The notes under the pieces are model-generated. The model was not told where the DNA came from and did no database searches. It saw only the letters and a list, made by a program, of their open reading frames with translations. Shown one piece after another: positions 21,031 to 32,324 of a DNA stretch of 64,000 bases (its first letter is position 1; the number at the start of each line of letters is the position of its first letter). Source of the DNA: Buchnera aphidicola (Pemphigus obesinymphae) (GTDB lineage Bacteria; Pseudomonadota; Gammaproteobacteria; Enterobacterales; Enterobacteriaceae); NCBI RefSeq assembly GCF_026122815.1, contig NZ_JAIWQW010000001.1:1-64000 (forward strand). The letters run 5' to 3'. The translations under genes and the position numbers were made by a program.

Positions 21031-24000
21031 ATGTTTTTAATATATAAATCCAATAGATTAGATCTTCTTATACATCAAGCATGTAATATTATTAAAAAAA
21101 ACCCGTTATCCAATCCTCTACAACACGAAATATTTCTAGTCAATAATGTCGAAAATACCCAATGGATTAAAATTTGCATAGCAGAAAAATTAAAAATATC
21201 GGCAAACATTAAATTTTTCACGATATCTGATTTCATATGGAAATTTTTAGAAATATTTATTCCAGATAATATTCATCTAAAAAAATTACATAAATCTAGT
21301 ATTGTATGGAAAATAATGACATTAATAGAAGAAAAAGAAATTACTAATTTAATTGATAAAAAAGACGCTCAATTAAAAAAATTTATGTTTGCTTCTCATT
21401 TATCTGAATTATTTGAACAATACTTAATTTACCGTCCAGATTGGTTTGATTCTTGGGAAAAAAATAATAATTTTATTAATTCCACACCAGAGAAAAAATG
21501 GCAAAAAAAAATATGGAATAAATTAACCCTCGATTATATAAAAAATAAAAAGTATTCCAATATTTTAAATATATTACCTACATTATTAAAAAAAATAAAT
21601 ATTTCAAAATCTACTTTTAAATATGTTCCTTTTCGATTTTTTATCTGTAATATTTCTGATGTACCTATATCTCATCTATCCATATTATATTCTTTAAGTA
21701 AAAATTACCAAATATATCTATTAATGACAACACCTTACGTAAATCACAAATTTATTACAAAAAAAGAAAATAATGAAGTAAAACTAAATTTATCTCTTTA
21801 TTCCAAAGAAAAATACCACAATTTATATGAACAATATCACCAATTAGATATTATAGATCAAGTCAACCCACTTTTATTATCATGCGGACAATATGGATAT
21901 GAGTATATTTGCTTTTTATTTTTTATGAAAAATAAATATACCAATTGTTATACAAGTACTTATAAAAACAATTTATTGAATACAATTCAAAAAAATATTT
22001 TAAAACCAATAAATAAGAAAAAAAATAAAAAAAATACCGATAAAAAAATAAAAAAAATTATATTTAATCCAAAAGATAAATCCATTTCAATACATATCTG
22101 TTATAATCTACAAAGAGAAATCGAAATACTACACGATAATTTATTGTATATATTAAACAAAGATCCTTTAATCTTACCAAAAGATATTATTGTTAAATCT
22201 TTTCAATTACACCTATATATACCTTTCATTAACAGCGTATTTAACTCTACATCTAAAAAAAATCGTATTCCTTTTATCATTTTTAACGAATTATCTGATA
22301 AAAATCATGAAATTATATCTGTTTTTAATAAATTATTACATTTAGAAAAGAACAGATTATATAATCAAGAAATATTTAACTTGTTACAGATATCAGAATT
22401 AGCAAAAAATTTCCGTATTGATAATAAAGATCTATCTACATTATTTACTTTGATATGTGAATCAGGAATCCGATGGGGTTTGGATAAAAAACATATTAAA
22501 AATTTATCATTACCGAATAACGTAAAATGTACCTGGGAATATGGAATAAAAAAAATAATGTTAGGTTATTCAATGAATAATAAACATATTGCTTGGGAAA
22601 ATACTTTTCCATACAACATAGAAAATAAATCTAATATTAAATTAATATGCAAAATTATAAATTTAGTTAAAATGTTACATAAATGGAAAAAAAAATTATC
22701 AACACCAAAATTACTAAAAACATGGTTACCTTTGTGTCGTCAATTAATAAATGACTTTTTTTATAAAAGCGATGAAACAGAAAATATATTTAATAAAATT
22801 GAAGAAAAATGGATAAAAATTGTCCATACTGGAATTCAATTAAATTATAAAAAAAAATTCCTATTTCAATATTACGAAATAAACTATCCTTAAATAATTT
22901 TTGTAATAACAAAAATTATAAAAAATTATTTTCTGGACCTGTTATTTTTTCTAATTTTTCTGCACTACCGACAATACCTTTTAAATTTATGTATATTATC
23001 GGTTTTAATCATAACCATTTTCCAAAAAGAACAATATCACAAGAACTCAATTTGATACAAAAAAAACCAAGAATATGTGATCCTAATAGACGTAATCAAG
23101 ATCGATATCTATTTCTAGAAACAATTCTTTCTATAAAAAAATATCTATATATTAGTTACATAGGAGAAAAAAAATCTCTTTCTTCAAAAAATTATCCATC
23201 GATATTATTAGAAGAATTAATAAACTACATTACTAATAACTTTTATCTTTTAGAAAAAGAAAGAAAAAAATCAAATAAAAATTCAAAAGATGTTTTTTCA
23301 TTCTTATGCCATTTACACACAAAAACAGGTTTTGATATAAAAAATTTTGTAAAAAACAATCATTATCAAAGTTTTGATGTAACATGGTTAAAAATAATTA
23401 ATTCAAAAAAAAATAAAAAATACACATTTATAAAACCCACTCCCCATATAATAAAAAAAGATATAAATTTTAAAAATTTCATATCTTTTTGGAATAATCC
23501 TATTCGTTATTTTTTTCATAATCAACTTAATATTCAACTAAATTCTAATAAATTCAAAATCACAGAAAATTTTCAACCCAGTGCTTTAGATATTTATAAA
23601 ATTAGATTACATATAACGAAAAAATTAATTGAAAACAAAGACACATCTAATATTTTTCAATATTTTACTGATGTTGGATTATTATCTAATGATAATTTTA
23701 GTTTTTCTTTTTTAGAAAAACAAAAGGAAAAAATTGTATCTTTAGCAAAAAAAATATATGTCATAAATACATTACCAGTTATAAAAAAAAATTTTTGTAT
23801 CAAAATACATAATTATTGTTTACGAGGTTCTCTATACGAAATACATAATGTTGGTCTTGTTCGATGGAAACCTAAAATACTTCATTTAAACGACAGCATG
23901 CAATTATGGTTAGAACACTTAATCTATTGTTATTTGGGTGGAAAAGAAAAAAGTACAATTTTAGGAATAAACAATAGTAAATGGAATTTTTATAATATGG

Positions 24001-24335
24001 AAAAAGAAGAAGCCTATCGACATATTGAAAAATATGTATCCGGATACATAGAAGGATTAAAAAAACCTCTGTTATTAATTAAATCAGGTGCTAATTGGAT
24101 CAACATAATATATGACAAAATCAATAAAAAAATAATACTAGACAACAAAACAAAAAATAAAGGTTACGAAAAAATGCTCAGTACATGGCACGGAAATCAA
24201 TATCATATTGGTGAAAAATATGATCCCTATATAAAAAAAATTATTCCGATATTAAACGAAAATTATATCAATGATATATATCAAATATCAAAATTTTGGT
24301 GGATTCCTATATTAAATTATCAATTAATTAATTAA
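21031..24335 (+). pseudogene. recC: RecBCD gamma subunit RecC, interrupted by one -1 frameshift
   Basis: RecC is the non-catalytic subunit of RecBCD that recognises Chi and splits the duplex. The first part, 620 codons, runs from 21031 and stops at 22893 with an abnormal ending. Similarity continues in the next frame from about 22857, reading IPISILRNKLS and then LFSGPVIFSNFSALPTIPFKFMYIIGFNHNHFP, to the stop at 24335. The shift falls in A9 at 22849-22857. One added A would give a 1101-residue protein (E. coli 1122). The gene is upstream of recB and recD, which are intact. It may be a recent pseudogene, an assembly error or a gene rescued by slippage on poly(A). Confidence 0.9.
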
Positions 24336-24407
24336 TATTACAGTATACTGAATATTAAATTCATCTAACAATATATGTTTTTAATAAAAAATTGAACTTA
24401 TTTTAAA

Positions 24408-27400
24408 ATGTGTAAAATAAAAAAAAAATTAGATATATTAAATATATCTTTACGCGGGAAAAAAATAATAGAAGCTTCTGCTGGCACCGGGAAAACATTT
24501 ACTATAATTATGTTATACCTAAGATTACTATTAGGAATAAATAATAATACTAAAGATACACGTGCATTTTCAGTAAAAGAAATTTTAATTGTAACATTCA
24601 CGAAAAACATGCAAGAAGAATTACGAAATAGAATTAAAAAAAATATTTATAATTTTCGAATAGCGTGCATAAAAAAAAATAGTCACAACACTTTTTTTAA
24701 AAAATTAATAAGTAAAATTTCTAATTTTAATTATGCCAACATGTTGCTACTAAAAGCAGAACATCAAATAGATCAAGCAGCAATTTTTACAATTCATGCT
24801 TTCTGTAATCATATCTTAAATATATATCAATATTCTTCTAATATATATTTACCCAAAAAAATTATAGAAAATACATACCCTCTGTATTTTCAAGCAACTT
24901 GCGATTTTTGGAGAAAACAGAGTTTTTTATTATCTATTACAATTTCAAAAATAATTTCTCAATATTGGAAGAATCCTGAATCACTTTTAAAAGATATCTT
25001 AACAATACTAAAAATTTCTCCTAAAATCATTAAACCTATATTAAAAGAAGCAAAGACAATTACCGAATACCATGAAGAATTAATAAAAATAATTAATAAT
25101 TTTAAAATAATATGGTTAAAAAAGAAAGAAAAAATTATATCATTAATAACTCTTTCGAATATAAATAAACGCATATATCATAAAACTAATCTATTAAAAT
25201 GGATAAAAAAAATTACAATTTGGGCCAATGAAAATACAGAAAATTATTTCATACCAAAAGAACTTAATTACTTTAAACAAAGTTTCTTATACGAAAAAAC
25301 AAAAACAGGAATAATTCCTAAAAATATTTTGTTTGACAAAATTGACATTTTTTTAAAAATAAAATTTTCACTTAAAGAAATTTTCTTATTTCATGCATTA
25401 ACTGATATTCCAAATATTTTAAAAAAAGAAAAAGAAAAACAAGCATATTTAGAATATGATGATTTATTAATTTTTCTTTCAAATGCTTTAAAAAAAAACA
25501 ACTTATCTCAAATAATATGTAAAAAATATCCAGTAACATTAATAGACGAATTTCAAGATACTACTAAATTGCAATATAATATTTTCAAAAAAATATATAT
25601 AAAAGAAAATAATTATCTACTGGTATTAATAGGAGATCCAAAACAATCAATTTATAGCTTTCGCGGAGCTAACATTTTTACCTATTTAAAATCTAAAAAT
25701 GAAATTAAAGAACTCTATTTTCTTGATACAAATTGGCGTGCATCAAACGATATGAATCATAGTATTAATTTACTTTTCACCCAAAACAAAAATCCCTTTT
25801 ATTTATCTCAAATTCATTTTCAACCAACACATTCTGGTAAAAAAGATATAAAATTTGAAATTAATGGAAACAATCAACCTGCATTACGTTTTTTTATGAA
25901 AAAAGGAAAAAACATATGTATCAATGAATATCAACAATGGATCGCTAATAAATGTGCTCAAAGTATAGCTCAGTGGTTAGAAAAAAGCACAAACGGTAAA
26001 GCTATAATAAAAAAAGGAAATAAAACCATGTCGCTTAAAGCAGAAGATATTACTATCCTAGTTAGAAACAAAAATGAATCAGAAATAATAAAAAAGGCTT
26101 TAAGTGACGTTAACATTAATTCTTATTATCATTCTGATAAAAAAGATATCTACAATACCATAGAAGCACAAGAACTACTTTGGATATTACAATCTATTTT
26201 ATATCCGAATAAAGAAAGATTACTTAAAAAAGCTATGTCTACCAACATATTAAAATTTAACATTCATGAAATTAAAAATATAAATAAAAAATATGAATTC
26301 TGGTCATCATTAATAAAAAAATTCAATAAATATAAAATTATTTGGGAAAAAAAAGGAATATTTAATATGATCAAAAAAATTTTTATGAATCATATTAATG
26401 AAGATAATATATACAAAAATAATCAATGTAATATTTTTATATTATTACAATTAGCAGAATTATTACAAGAAAAATCCAGAGTTATTACAGAACATAATTC
26501 ATTAATTTTTTGGTTCAAAAATAAAATTTTATATTCTAATGATAATTTAAAAAAAATATACATCAAACCATATTATGATAAAAATTCCATAAAAATTATT
26601 ACTTTCTACAAATCTAAAGGATTAGAATATAACATCACATGGATACCTTTTCCTATTAATTTTTTTAAATCAAAGTATATTTTGTATCACAATAAAAAAA
26701 CACTACAAACAGTATTTGATTTAAATACTAATAAAAAGAAAGAAAAAAAAGCAAAAATAGAACACTTATCTGAAGATATAAGATTATTATATGTTGCACT
26801 AACACGATCTATATTACACTGTAGCATAGGAATTGCTCCTGTAATACAAAAGAAAAAAAAAGAAAACAATTTTACAGATTTACATAAAAGCGCGTTAGGA
26901 TATATTATTCAGTCAAATAACATATATAATGCCGAACAATTGCTAATTGTATTAAAAAAAATCAGTTCTAATAAATGCATAGAACTAGTTTTCAATAATA
27001 AAGAAAATAAAAAATTTAACATCATAGAAAAAAAATACAAAAATATTTTATCGGTACCAACAAATAAAAATATAAATAATAATTGGGGCATAACCAGTTA
27101 TTCTGCATTAAAAAAAAATCAAATATTAAAAAAAGAAAAAAATATCATCTATGATGAATTTTTAATAAAAAATAAAAATGTTATTAAGAACAAAGAATAC
27201 AATGTTCATAATTTTCCTAAAGGAAAAATATACGGAACATTTTTACATAAAATTCTTAAAAAACAAAATTTTAAAAAAATAGACACAATATGGTTAAAAA
27301 CAGAACTAAAAAAAAATAATTTAAGTGATAAATGGTTATTAACGTTATCAGAATGGATATCTAATATTAGTAAAACTCCATTAATCAATAACGCATTTAG

Positions 27401-27896
27401 TTTATCTAAATTAGATATACAAAAATATGTTCAAGAACTGGAATTTTATTTATCAATTAAAAATACTATTACCGATACTAAAATTAATAAATTAACGAAA
27501 TTTTATGATTCTATTTCTAAACTATCTCCTAATTTGAAATTTAATTCTATTACAGGAATTTTAACAGGATCCATTGATCTAGTATTTTTTTGGGAAAAAA
27601 AATATTATTTTATAGATTACAAAACCAATTGGTTAGGAAATTCTCATCATTTCTATGACAACAAAAGAATAAAATATCATATGATAAAAAATAGATATGA
27701 TTTACAATACCAATTGTACAGTTTAGCATTACATAGATATCTGCAACAAAAAGTTAAGGATTATCAATTTAATTTACATTTTGGAGGAATATTTTTTTGG
27801 TTTTTGCGAGCAATCGATAATAATCATAAAAATAAAGGAATATTTTATACTCTTCCTAAAAAAATATTTATTGAAAAATTGGATCAAATTTTTTAA
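24408..27896 (+). CDS. recB: RecBCD beta subunit RecB (3'-5' helicase and nuclease)
   Basis: 1162 residues (E. coli 1180). It is an SF1A helicase with a C-terminal RecB nuclease domain. Walker A reads EASAGTGKTFTI near residue 22. DEFQDTTKLQYNIF (Walker B) and GDPKQSIYSFRGANIF (motif III) follow in the middle. Near the C terminus, IDLVFFWEKKYYFIDYKTNWLG holds the nuclease Asp-Asp-Lys residues. In E. coli ptrA lies between recC and recB; here it is lost and the gap is 72 bases. RecBCD without RecA is a known feature of Buchnera; whether recA is present cannot be seen here. Confidence 0.95.
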   Translation: MCKIKKKLDILNISLRGKKIIEASAGTGKTFTIIMLYLRLLLGINNNTKDTRAFSVKEILIVTFTKNMQEELRNRIKKNIYNFRIACIKKNSHNTFFKKLISKISNFNYANMLLLKAEHQIDQAAIFTIHAFCNHILNIYQYSSNIYLPKKIIENTYPLYFQATCDFWRKQSFLLSITISKIISQYWKNPESLLKDILTILKISPKIIKPILKEAKTITEYHEELIKIINNFKIIWLKKKEKIISLITLSNINKRIYHKTNLLKWIKKITIWANENTENYFIPKELNYFKQSFLYEKTKTGIIPKNILFDKIDIFLKIKFSLKEIFLFHALTDIPNILKKEKEKQAYLEYDDLLIFLSNALKKNNLSQIICKKYPVTLIDEFQDTTKLQYNIFKKIYIKENNYLLVLIGDPKQSIYSFRGANIFTYLKSKNEIKELYFLDTNWRASNDMNHSINLLFTQNKNPFYLSQIHFQPTHSGKKDIKFEINGNNQPALRFFMKKGKNICINEYQQWIANKCAQSIAQWLEKSTNGKAIIKKGNKTMSLKAEDITILVRNKNESEIIKKALSDVNINSYYHSDKKDIYNTIEAQELLWILQSILYPNKERLLKKAMSTNILKFNIHEIKNINKKYEFWSSLIKKFNKYKIIWEKKGIFNMIKKIFMNHINEDNIYKNNQCNIFILLQLAELLQEKSRVITEHNSLIFWFKNKILYSNDNLKKIYIKPYYDKNSIKIITFYKSKGLEYNITWIPFPINFFKSKYILYHNKKTLQTVFDLNTNKKKEKKAKIEHLSEDIRLLYVALTRSILHCSIGIAPVIQKKKKENNFTDLHKSALGYIIQSNNIYNAEQLLIVLKKISSNKCIELVFNNKENKKFNIIEKKYKNILSVPTNKNINNNWGITSYSALKKNQILKKEKNIIYDEFLIKNKNVIKNKEYNVHNFPKGKIYGTFLHKILKKQNFKKIDTIWLKTELKKNNLSDKWLLTLSEWISNISKTPLINNAFSLSKLDIQKYVQELEFYLSIKNTITDTKINKLTKFYDSISKLSPNLKFNSITGILTGSIDLVFFWEKKYYFIDYKTNWLGNSHHFYDNKRIKYHMIKNRYDLQYQLYSLALHRYLQQKVKDYQFNLHFGGIFFWFLRAIDNNHKNKGIFYTLPKKIFIEKLDQIF

Positions 27897-27917
27897 AAAA
27901 CATCAAAAATTAAAATA

Positions 27918-29741
27918 ATGAAAATTATTGCTTTATTAAATCAAGCATTAAAAAAAAAAATAATCAATGACATTGATTTTCACTTTGCTACTCATATAAC
28001 AACTGAAAATCAACCAGAATTGATGTTAGCGGCTGTTTGCGTAAGTTATACAACTAATTGTGGTCATGTATGTTTACCAATTTTTAATCTTGAAAATCAA
28101 CTGGTATTTCCTAAAAAAGAAAAAAAATTCACTAACAAATTATGGAATTTAGCAGGAAATCCTAAAAATTGGACCAAAATATTGCTAAATAGTAGCATCG
28201 TCAGTTATGATACTAATTTAACTCCTTTGGTATTACTTAAAAATAATTTGTACTTAAATTATTTATGGCAGGCTGAAAAAAAAGTTTCTTTATTTATATT
28301 AAATAATAAAGAAGAAAAAAACAATGTTAAATTATCTAAAAAAACACTAAAATCATTATTTAATGGAAAAAACGATAATTTTCAAAAAATTGCTGTAGCT
28401 ATGACAATGATTCGGAAAACAACCTTTATTATAGGAGGACCTGGAACAGGAAAAACTACTGTTGTTGCTAAAATATTATTGGCATTGATACGCATATCTA
28501 AAAAAAAAATGAAAATAAAGCTAACTGCTCCAACAGGAAAATCTACAGCACGTTTATCTGAATCTTTAACCCATGCTTTAAAAAAAATAAAATCAAACCC
28601 ATTAGAAAAAAATATGTTACCAAAACATGCTGTCACATTACATACACTATTAGGAATTACAAAAAAAAACAAAAAACCATTCTTTAATAGAAATAATTTA
28701 TTAAACATAGATGTATTAATTATAGACGAATCTTCAATGCTTGATTTATTACTGATGGAAAAATTAATCGATGCATTACCTAAAAAAACCAAAGTCATTT
28801 TTTTAGGAGATATCAATCAATTACCTCCAGTTGAACCTGGAAGTATCTTAAAAGATATATATAATAATTATCATTATGCTTATAGTCAAAAAACTGCAAA
28901 AACATTAGAAAAAATTACAGAATGCAAAATTAATACTATCGATAATCTTTCAAACAATGATATTAATGACAGCATTTGTATTCTAAAAAAAAAATACAGA
29001 TTCAATTCCATATCAAATATTTCTAAATTAGAAGAAGACTTAAATAAAAACAAATTAAATCTAGTAAATAAAATATTCTTTAATAAATATAAAAATATTA
29101 TCCATTATGAAATCAATAATAATAAAGAATACATTAATATGATTAAAAATATTATAAAAGGATACATTAAATATTTAAATTATATAAAGAAAAACAAAAA
29201 TATAAAAGATATAATGAAAAAATTCAACAAATATCGTGTTATCTGTGCAGTTAAAAATGGAATTTATGGAATAAAAAAAATTAACATATTTATAGAAGAA
29301 ACAATGGAAAAAATGAATTTAATTGAATCTATTCAAATTAATAATAATACCTGGTATATCGGAAAACCTATTTTAATTACCAAAAATAATAAATCCTTAG
29401 GATTATTTAATGGAGATATAGGAATCACTTTATTAGATAATAAAAAAATATTAAAAATTTTTTTTGTCTTACCATGCAACAATATTAAAATCATACCAAT
29501 TGAACTTATTTATGAATATGAAACAACTTGGGCAATGACAATTCATAAATCACAAGGATCAGAATTTGAACATACAGTAATTATTTTACCTGATAAAGAC
29601 CAAAAAGTTTTGACCAAAGAACTATTTTATACGGCTATAACAAGAGCACGTAATAAATTAACAATATATTCTAAAAAGAAAATATTATCTAAAATAATAA
29701 AGAAAAAGAATGTAAGATACAGTGGATTAAATAATTTATAA
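27918..29741 (+). CDS. recD: RecBCD alpha subunit RecD (5'-3' helicase)
   Basis: 607 residues (E. coli 608). It is an SF1B helicase. Walker A is GGPGTGKTTVV near residue 174, Walker B is LIIDESSMLDLLL, and GDINQLPPVEPGSIL and the C-terminal TIHKSQGSEFEH and YTAITRARNKL motifs are present. An unusually long A11 run (27950-27960) near codon 12 stays in frame. The gene begins 21 bases after recB and ends the recombination cluster. argA, next in E. coli, is not seen here. Confidence 0.95.
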   Translation: MKIIALLNQALKKKIINDIDFHFATHITTENQPELMLAAVCVSYTTNCGHVCLPIFNLENQLVFPKKEKKFTNKLWNLAGNPKNWTKILLNSSIVSYDTNLTPLVLLKNNLYLNYLWQAEKKVSLFILNNKEEKNNVKLSKKTLKSLFNGKNDNFQKIAVAMTMIRKTTFIIGGPGTGKTTVVAKILLALIRISKKKMKIKLTAPTGKSTARLSESLTHALKKIKSNPLEKNMLPKHAVTLHTLLGITKKNKKPFFNRNNLLNIDVLIIDESSMLDLLLMEKLIDALPKKTKVIFLGDINQLPPVEPGSILKDIYNNYHYAYSQKTAKTLEKITECKINTIDNLSNNDINDSICILKKKYRFNSISNISKLEEDLNKNKLNLVNKIFFNKYKNIIHYEINNNKEYINMIKNIIKGYIKYLNYIKKNKNIKDIMKKFNKYRVICAVKNGIYGIKKINIFIEETMEKMNLIESIQINNNTWYIGKPILITKNNKSLGLFNGDIGITLLDNKKILKIFFVLPCNNIKIIPIELIYEYETTWAMTIHKSQGSEFEHTVIILPDKDQKVLTKELFYTAITRARNKLTIYSKKKILSKIIKKKNVRYSGLNNL

Positions 29742-30853
29742 TTGAATTATTAAAAATAAAATCAGATAAAAAAAATATCTCTTAAGAAATATAAATTTTG
29801 AATCAATAAACTCATCATATTTAAGTAGTTTTTAAAATTTTATTTTTAGTATTTTTTTAAAAAATCTAAAATCTTAATTTCTAATTTTCCCTTAAAAAAT
29901 AATTTTTTTATAAAATAAATTAATAAAAGTGTATATATTCAATGTATTATTATTTTTCCAATTTCGTTTTTATTGTTTAAAACAATCTCATATCCTATCT
30001 AAAAGAATAATTCTTTTAATAAAAAATATTTTTATAACAAACTAAATAAGATTAATTTATTACCTAAATATTCACATATTTAATAATTTTTAAAATAAAA
30101 TAAACATAAATAGATCATTAAATTCTGATAATAATAAAATTATTTTAAAAAATATAAAAAATTAAAAATAACATTTTATATATAAATACTTATTGAATCT
30201 TATTCAATAGCAAATTTTGTAATCTTTCGTATATATAATTTTATAACTATTTATTTTGATTATTTAGTAAAATTAAATAAAAATGTTTTCAGTTACTAAT
30301 CAAATCATTAAAATAATAATAATTTAAAAATATCTATACTCTTATATTTAAATAAAAATAAATTTCATTACAACATAAACACCAGATAACAAGAAAAAAT
30401 CATATACATTTATCAATAAATATGTTTATGATCTCTCATAAAATCAATTTTTTCTTTTTTAATTATTTAAACAAATTCAAAACCTATAATATAAAAGTTT
30501 TTATAACATTTTATTTCAATGTATTTTTTATAAAACAAAATTTATTCTGAAATTAATAATAAAAAATTTTTATATTTAATAATTTCTTTATTTAAAAATA
30601 AATTTAATATAAAAACATATTTAAACTAATTCAGTTAAAATTTTCTAAATCCGATCTCTCTTTATTTTAAAAAAATATAAATAAAGTACATATAAATTAT
30701 AAATTTTTATCATAAAAAATTGATTTTAAGAAAGATATGGTATTAAAAAATTATTAAAATTAAAAGTATAAATAATATTTTTAAAAATTATGATAAAAAA
30801 TAAAAAATTTCATTAAAACATTAACTTAATATTTTTAAATATATTTTTAAGAT
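29742..30853. other. 1112-base gene-free stretch after recD, probable eroded argA/mltA region
   Basis: No frame shows protein similarity and no convincing terminator is seen. In E. coli argA and then amiC and mltA lie between recD and the metZWV tRNA genes. Keeping recD and tRNA-fMet at the two ends suggests that this is their residue. That is inference from gene order. Confidence 0.5.
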
Positions 30854-30930
<77 letters not shown>

Positions 30931-30945
30931 TTCGTTAATATACTA

Positions 30946-30973
30946 ACTATACTCCTATAGAATTATCATGCAA
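30946..30973 (-). promoter_or_regulatory. Sigma-70 type promoter of tRNA-fMet
   Basis: On the minus strand a -35 box TTGCAT (30968-30973) and a -10 box TATAGT (30946-30951) are separated by 16 bases. Transcription would start about 8-10 bases before the tRNA. Both boxes differ from consensus at one or two positions. Confidence 0.5.
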
Positions 30974-31710
30974 CCTTTTTTTTTAAAAATTATTAAATTT
31001 TGATTCAATCGTTTGTTTTTTAAACAAAAAATATATTTTATAAATGTAAACTTATAAAAAATTATGAATAAATTGTAAAATCAATTTTGTAAAATAAATA
31101 ACTTAGTTATCCTATTTCTGTCTTTTTTAAGATTTACTGATTTAAAAAATAAAAATTTTTATAAAGATAAAAAATTATTATTCATTCTGTAAAAATATTA
31201 TTTTTTAAAAAAAATCAAAAAATAATTACATACAAAAATTATGATAAAAAAAACTTCACTTTATGCTAAAACAATAAATCATTTAATAATGTCATATTAA
31301 TTAAACAACTCTTCGACTCTATAATTCATAATATCATACAAAAAAAAATATTACCTAAAAAATAAATTTCAAAATATTAAAAAATTTTTAAAATAAATAC
31401 AAATAAAATTTATTAAATAAAATTTAAGATTAACACATCTATTTAAATTACATATTTATCAATAAATTAAAATAAAATATAGTAAATAAACTAATTTTTA
31501 AAATTATAAAAAATACTGAAATATTTTTTTAAAAAAAATAAAAAATAAACAATAAAAAACTCATTAATTCATCATGTTAAATATAGTGTTATTATCTAAT
31601 TTATATTTTCTATAATATTAAAAAATCAATATAGTATATAAACACTAAATAAAAATTTGTGTTATTATACCATTCACAATAAATTAATTATTATTTTTAA
31701 TAAGGATCAA
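30974..31710. other. Gene-free stretch between the tRNA-fMet promoter and ribH
   Basis: About 740 A+T-rich bases without a recognised gene. The right end must carry the ribH promoter. There is no sign of the conserved FMN riboswitch that precedes riboflavin genes in some bacteria. Confidence 0.5.
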
Positions 31711-32178
31711 ATGACATTAATTGAAAAAGGAATATCATCCAAAGATTCATTAATAAGCATCATCGTGTCCCGTTTCAACGAATTCATTAACCAAAACTTG
31801 TTAAAAGGAGCCATAGATACATTAAAAAGAATGGGTCAAATAAAAGAAGAAAATATTTTAGTTGTAAAAGTACCAGGTGCTTACGAATTACCATTAATTG
31901 CGAAAAATATAGCTAACTTAAAAAAATACAATGCCATCATTGCATTAGGAACTATTATTAAAGGAAATACTTCTCATTCTACACATATATCACAAGAAGT
32001 AAGTGCTGGTTTAGCAAAAGTAAGTCTAAAACATAATATTCCCATTTCTTTTGGAATACTTACCACTGAAAATTTAGAACAAGCTATCGAAAGATCCGGT
32101 TCTAAAATGGGTAACAAAGGAATTGAAGCAGCATTATGTGCATTAGAAATGATTAATATCATCAAACACTTTCAATAA
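31711..32178 (+). CDS. ribH: 6,7-dimethyl-8-ribityllumazine synthase
   Basis: 155 residues from the ATG at 31711 (E. coli RibE/RibH 156). The upstream TTG at 31657 would add 18 unrelated residues. The ATG has an AAGGA site at 31702-31706, so it is preferred. The enzyme condenses 5-amino-6-ribitylaminouracil with dihydroxybutanone phosphate to give lumazine. SRFNEFI, VPGAYELP, ALGTIIKGNTSH (with the catalytic histidine) and LTTENLEQA match the family. It opens a riboflavin/thiamine cluster with thiL, ribD and nusB, a reordering of E. coli ribD-ribE-nusB-thiL. Confidence 0.95.
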   Translation: MTLIEKGISSKDSLISIIVSRFNEFINQNLLKGAIDTLKRMGQIKEENILVVKVPGAYELPLIAKNIANLKKYNAIIALGTIIKGNTSHSTHISQEVSAGLAKVSLKHNIPISFGILTTENLEQAIERSGSKMGNKGIEAALCALEMINIIKHFQ

Positions 32179-32324
32179 AAAAATAAAAACATTATATTTT
32201 ATAATAAAAAATAGAAATATATAGCAACACTTACATGATAATATAAAGCTAATACCGCTTAATTTTAAAAAATTATTATCGGTCCATTTCACTAATTAAA
32301 ATTTATTTTAAAAATTTTTTAAAT

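Noticed and set aside
22989-24335. A separate protein starting at ATG 22989
   Set aside because: The frame shows RecC similarity upstream of this ATG back to 22857, so it is the second part of recC, not an independent gene.
31657-31710. Upstream TTG start for ribH
   Set aside because: The added residues do not match the family; the ATG at 31711 has an AAGGA site and gives the normal length.
31400-31710. FMN riboswitch before ribH
   Set aside because: None of the conserved RFN-element segments could be recognised.
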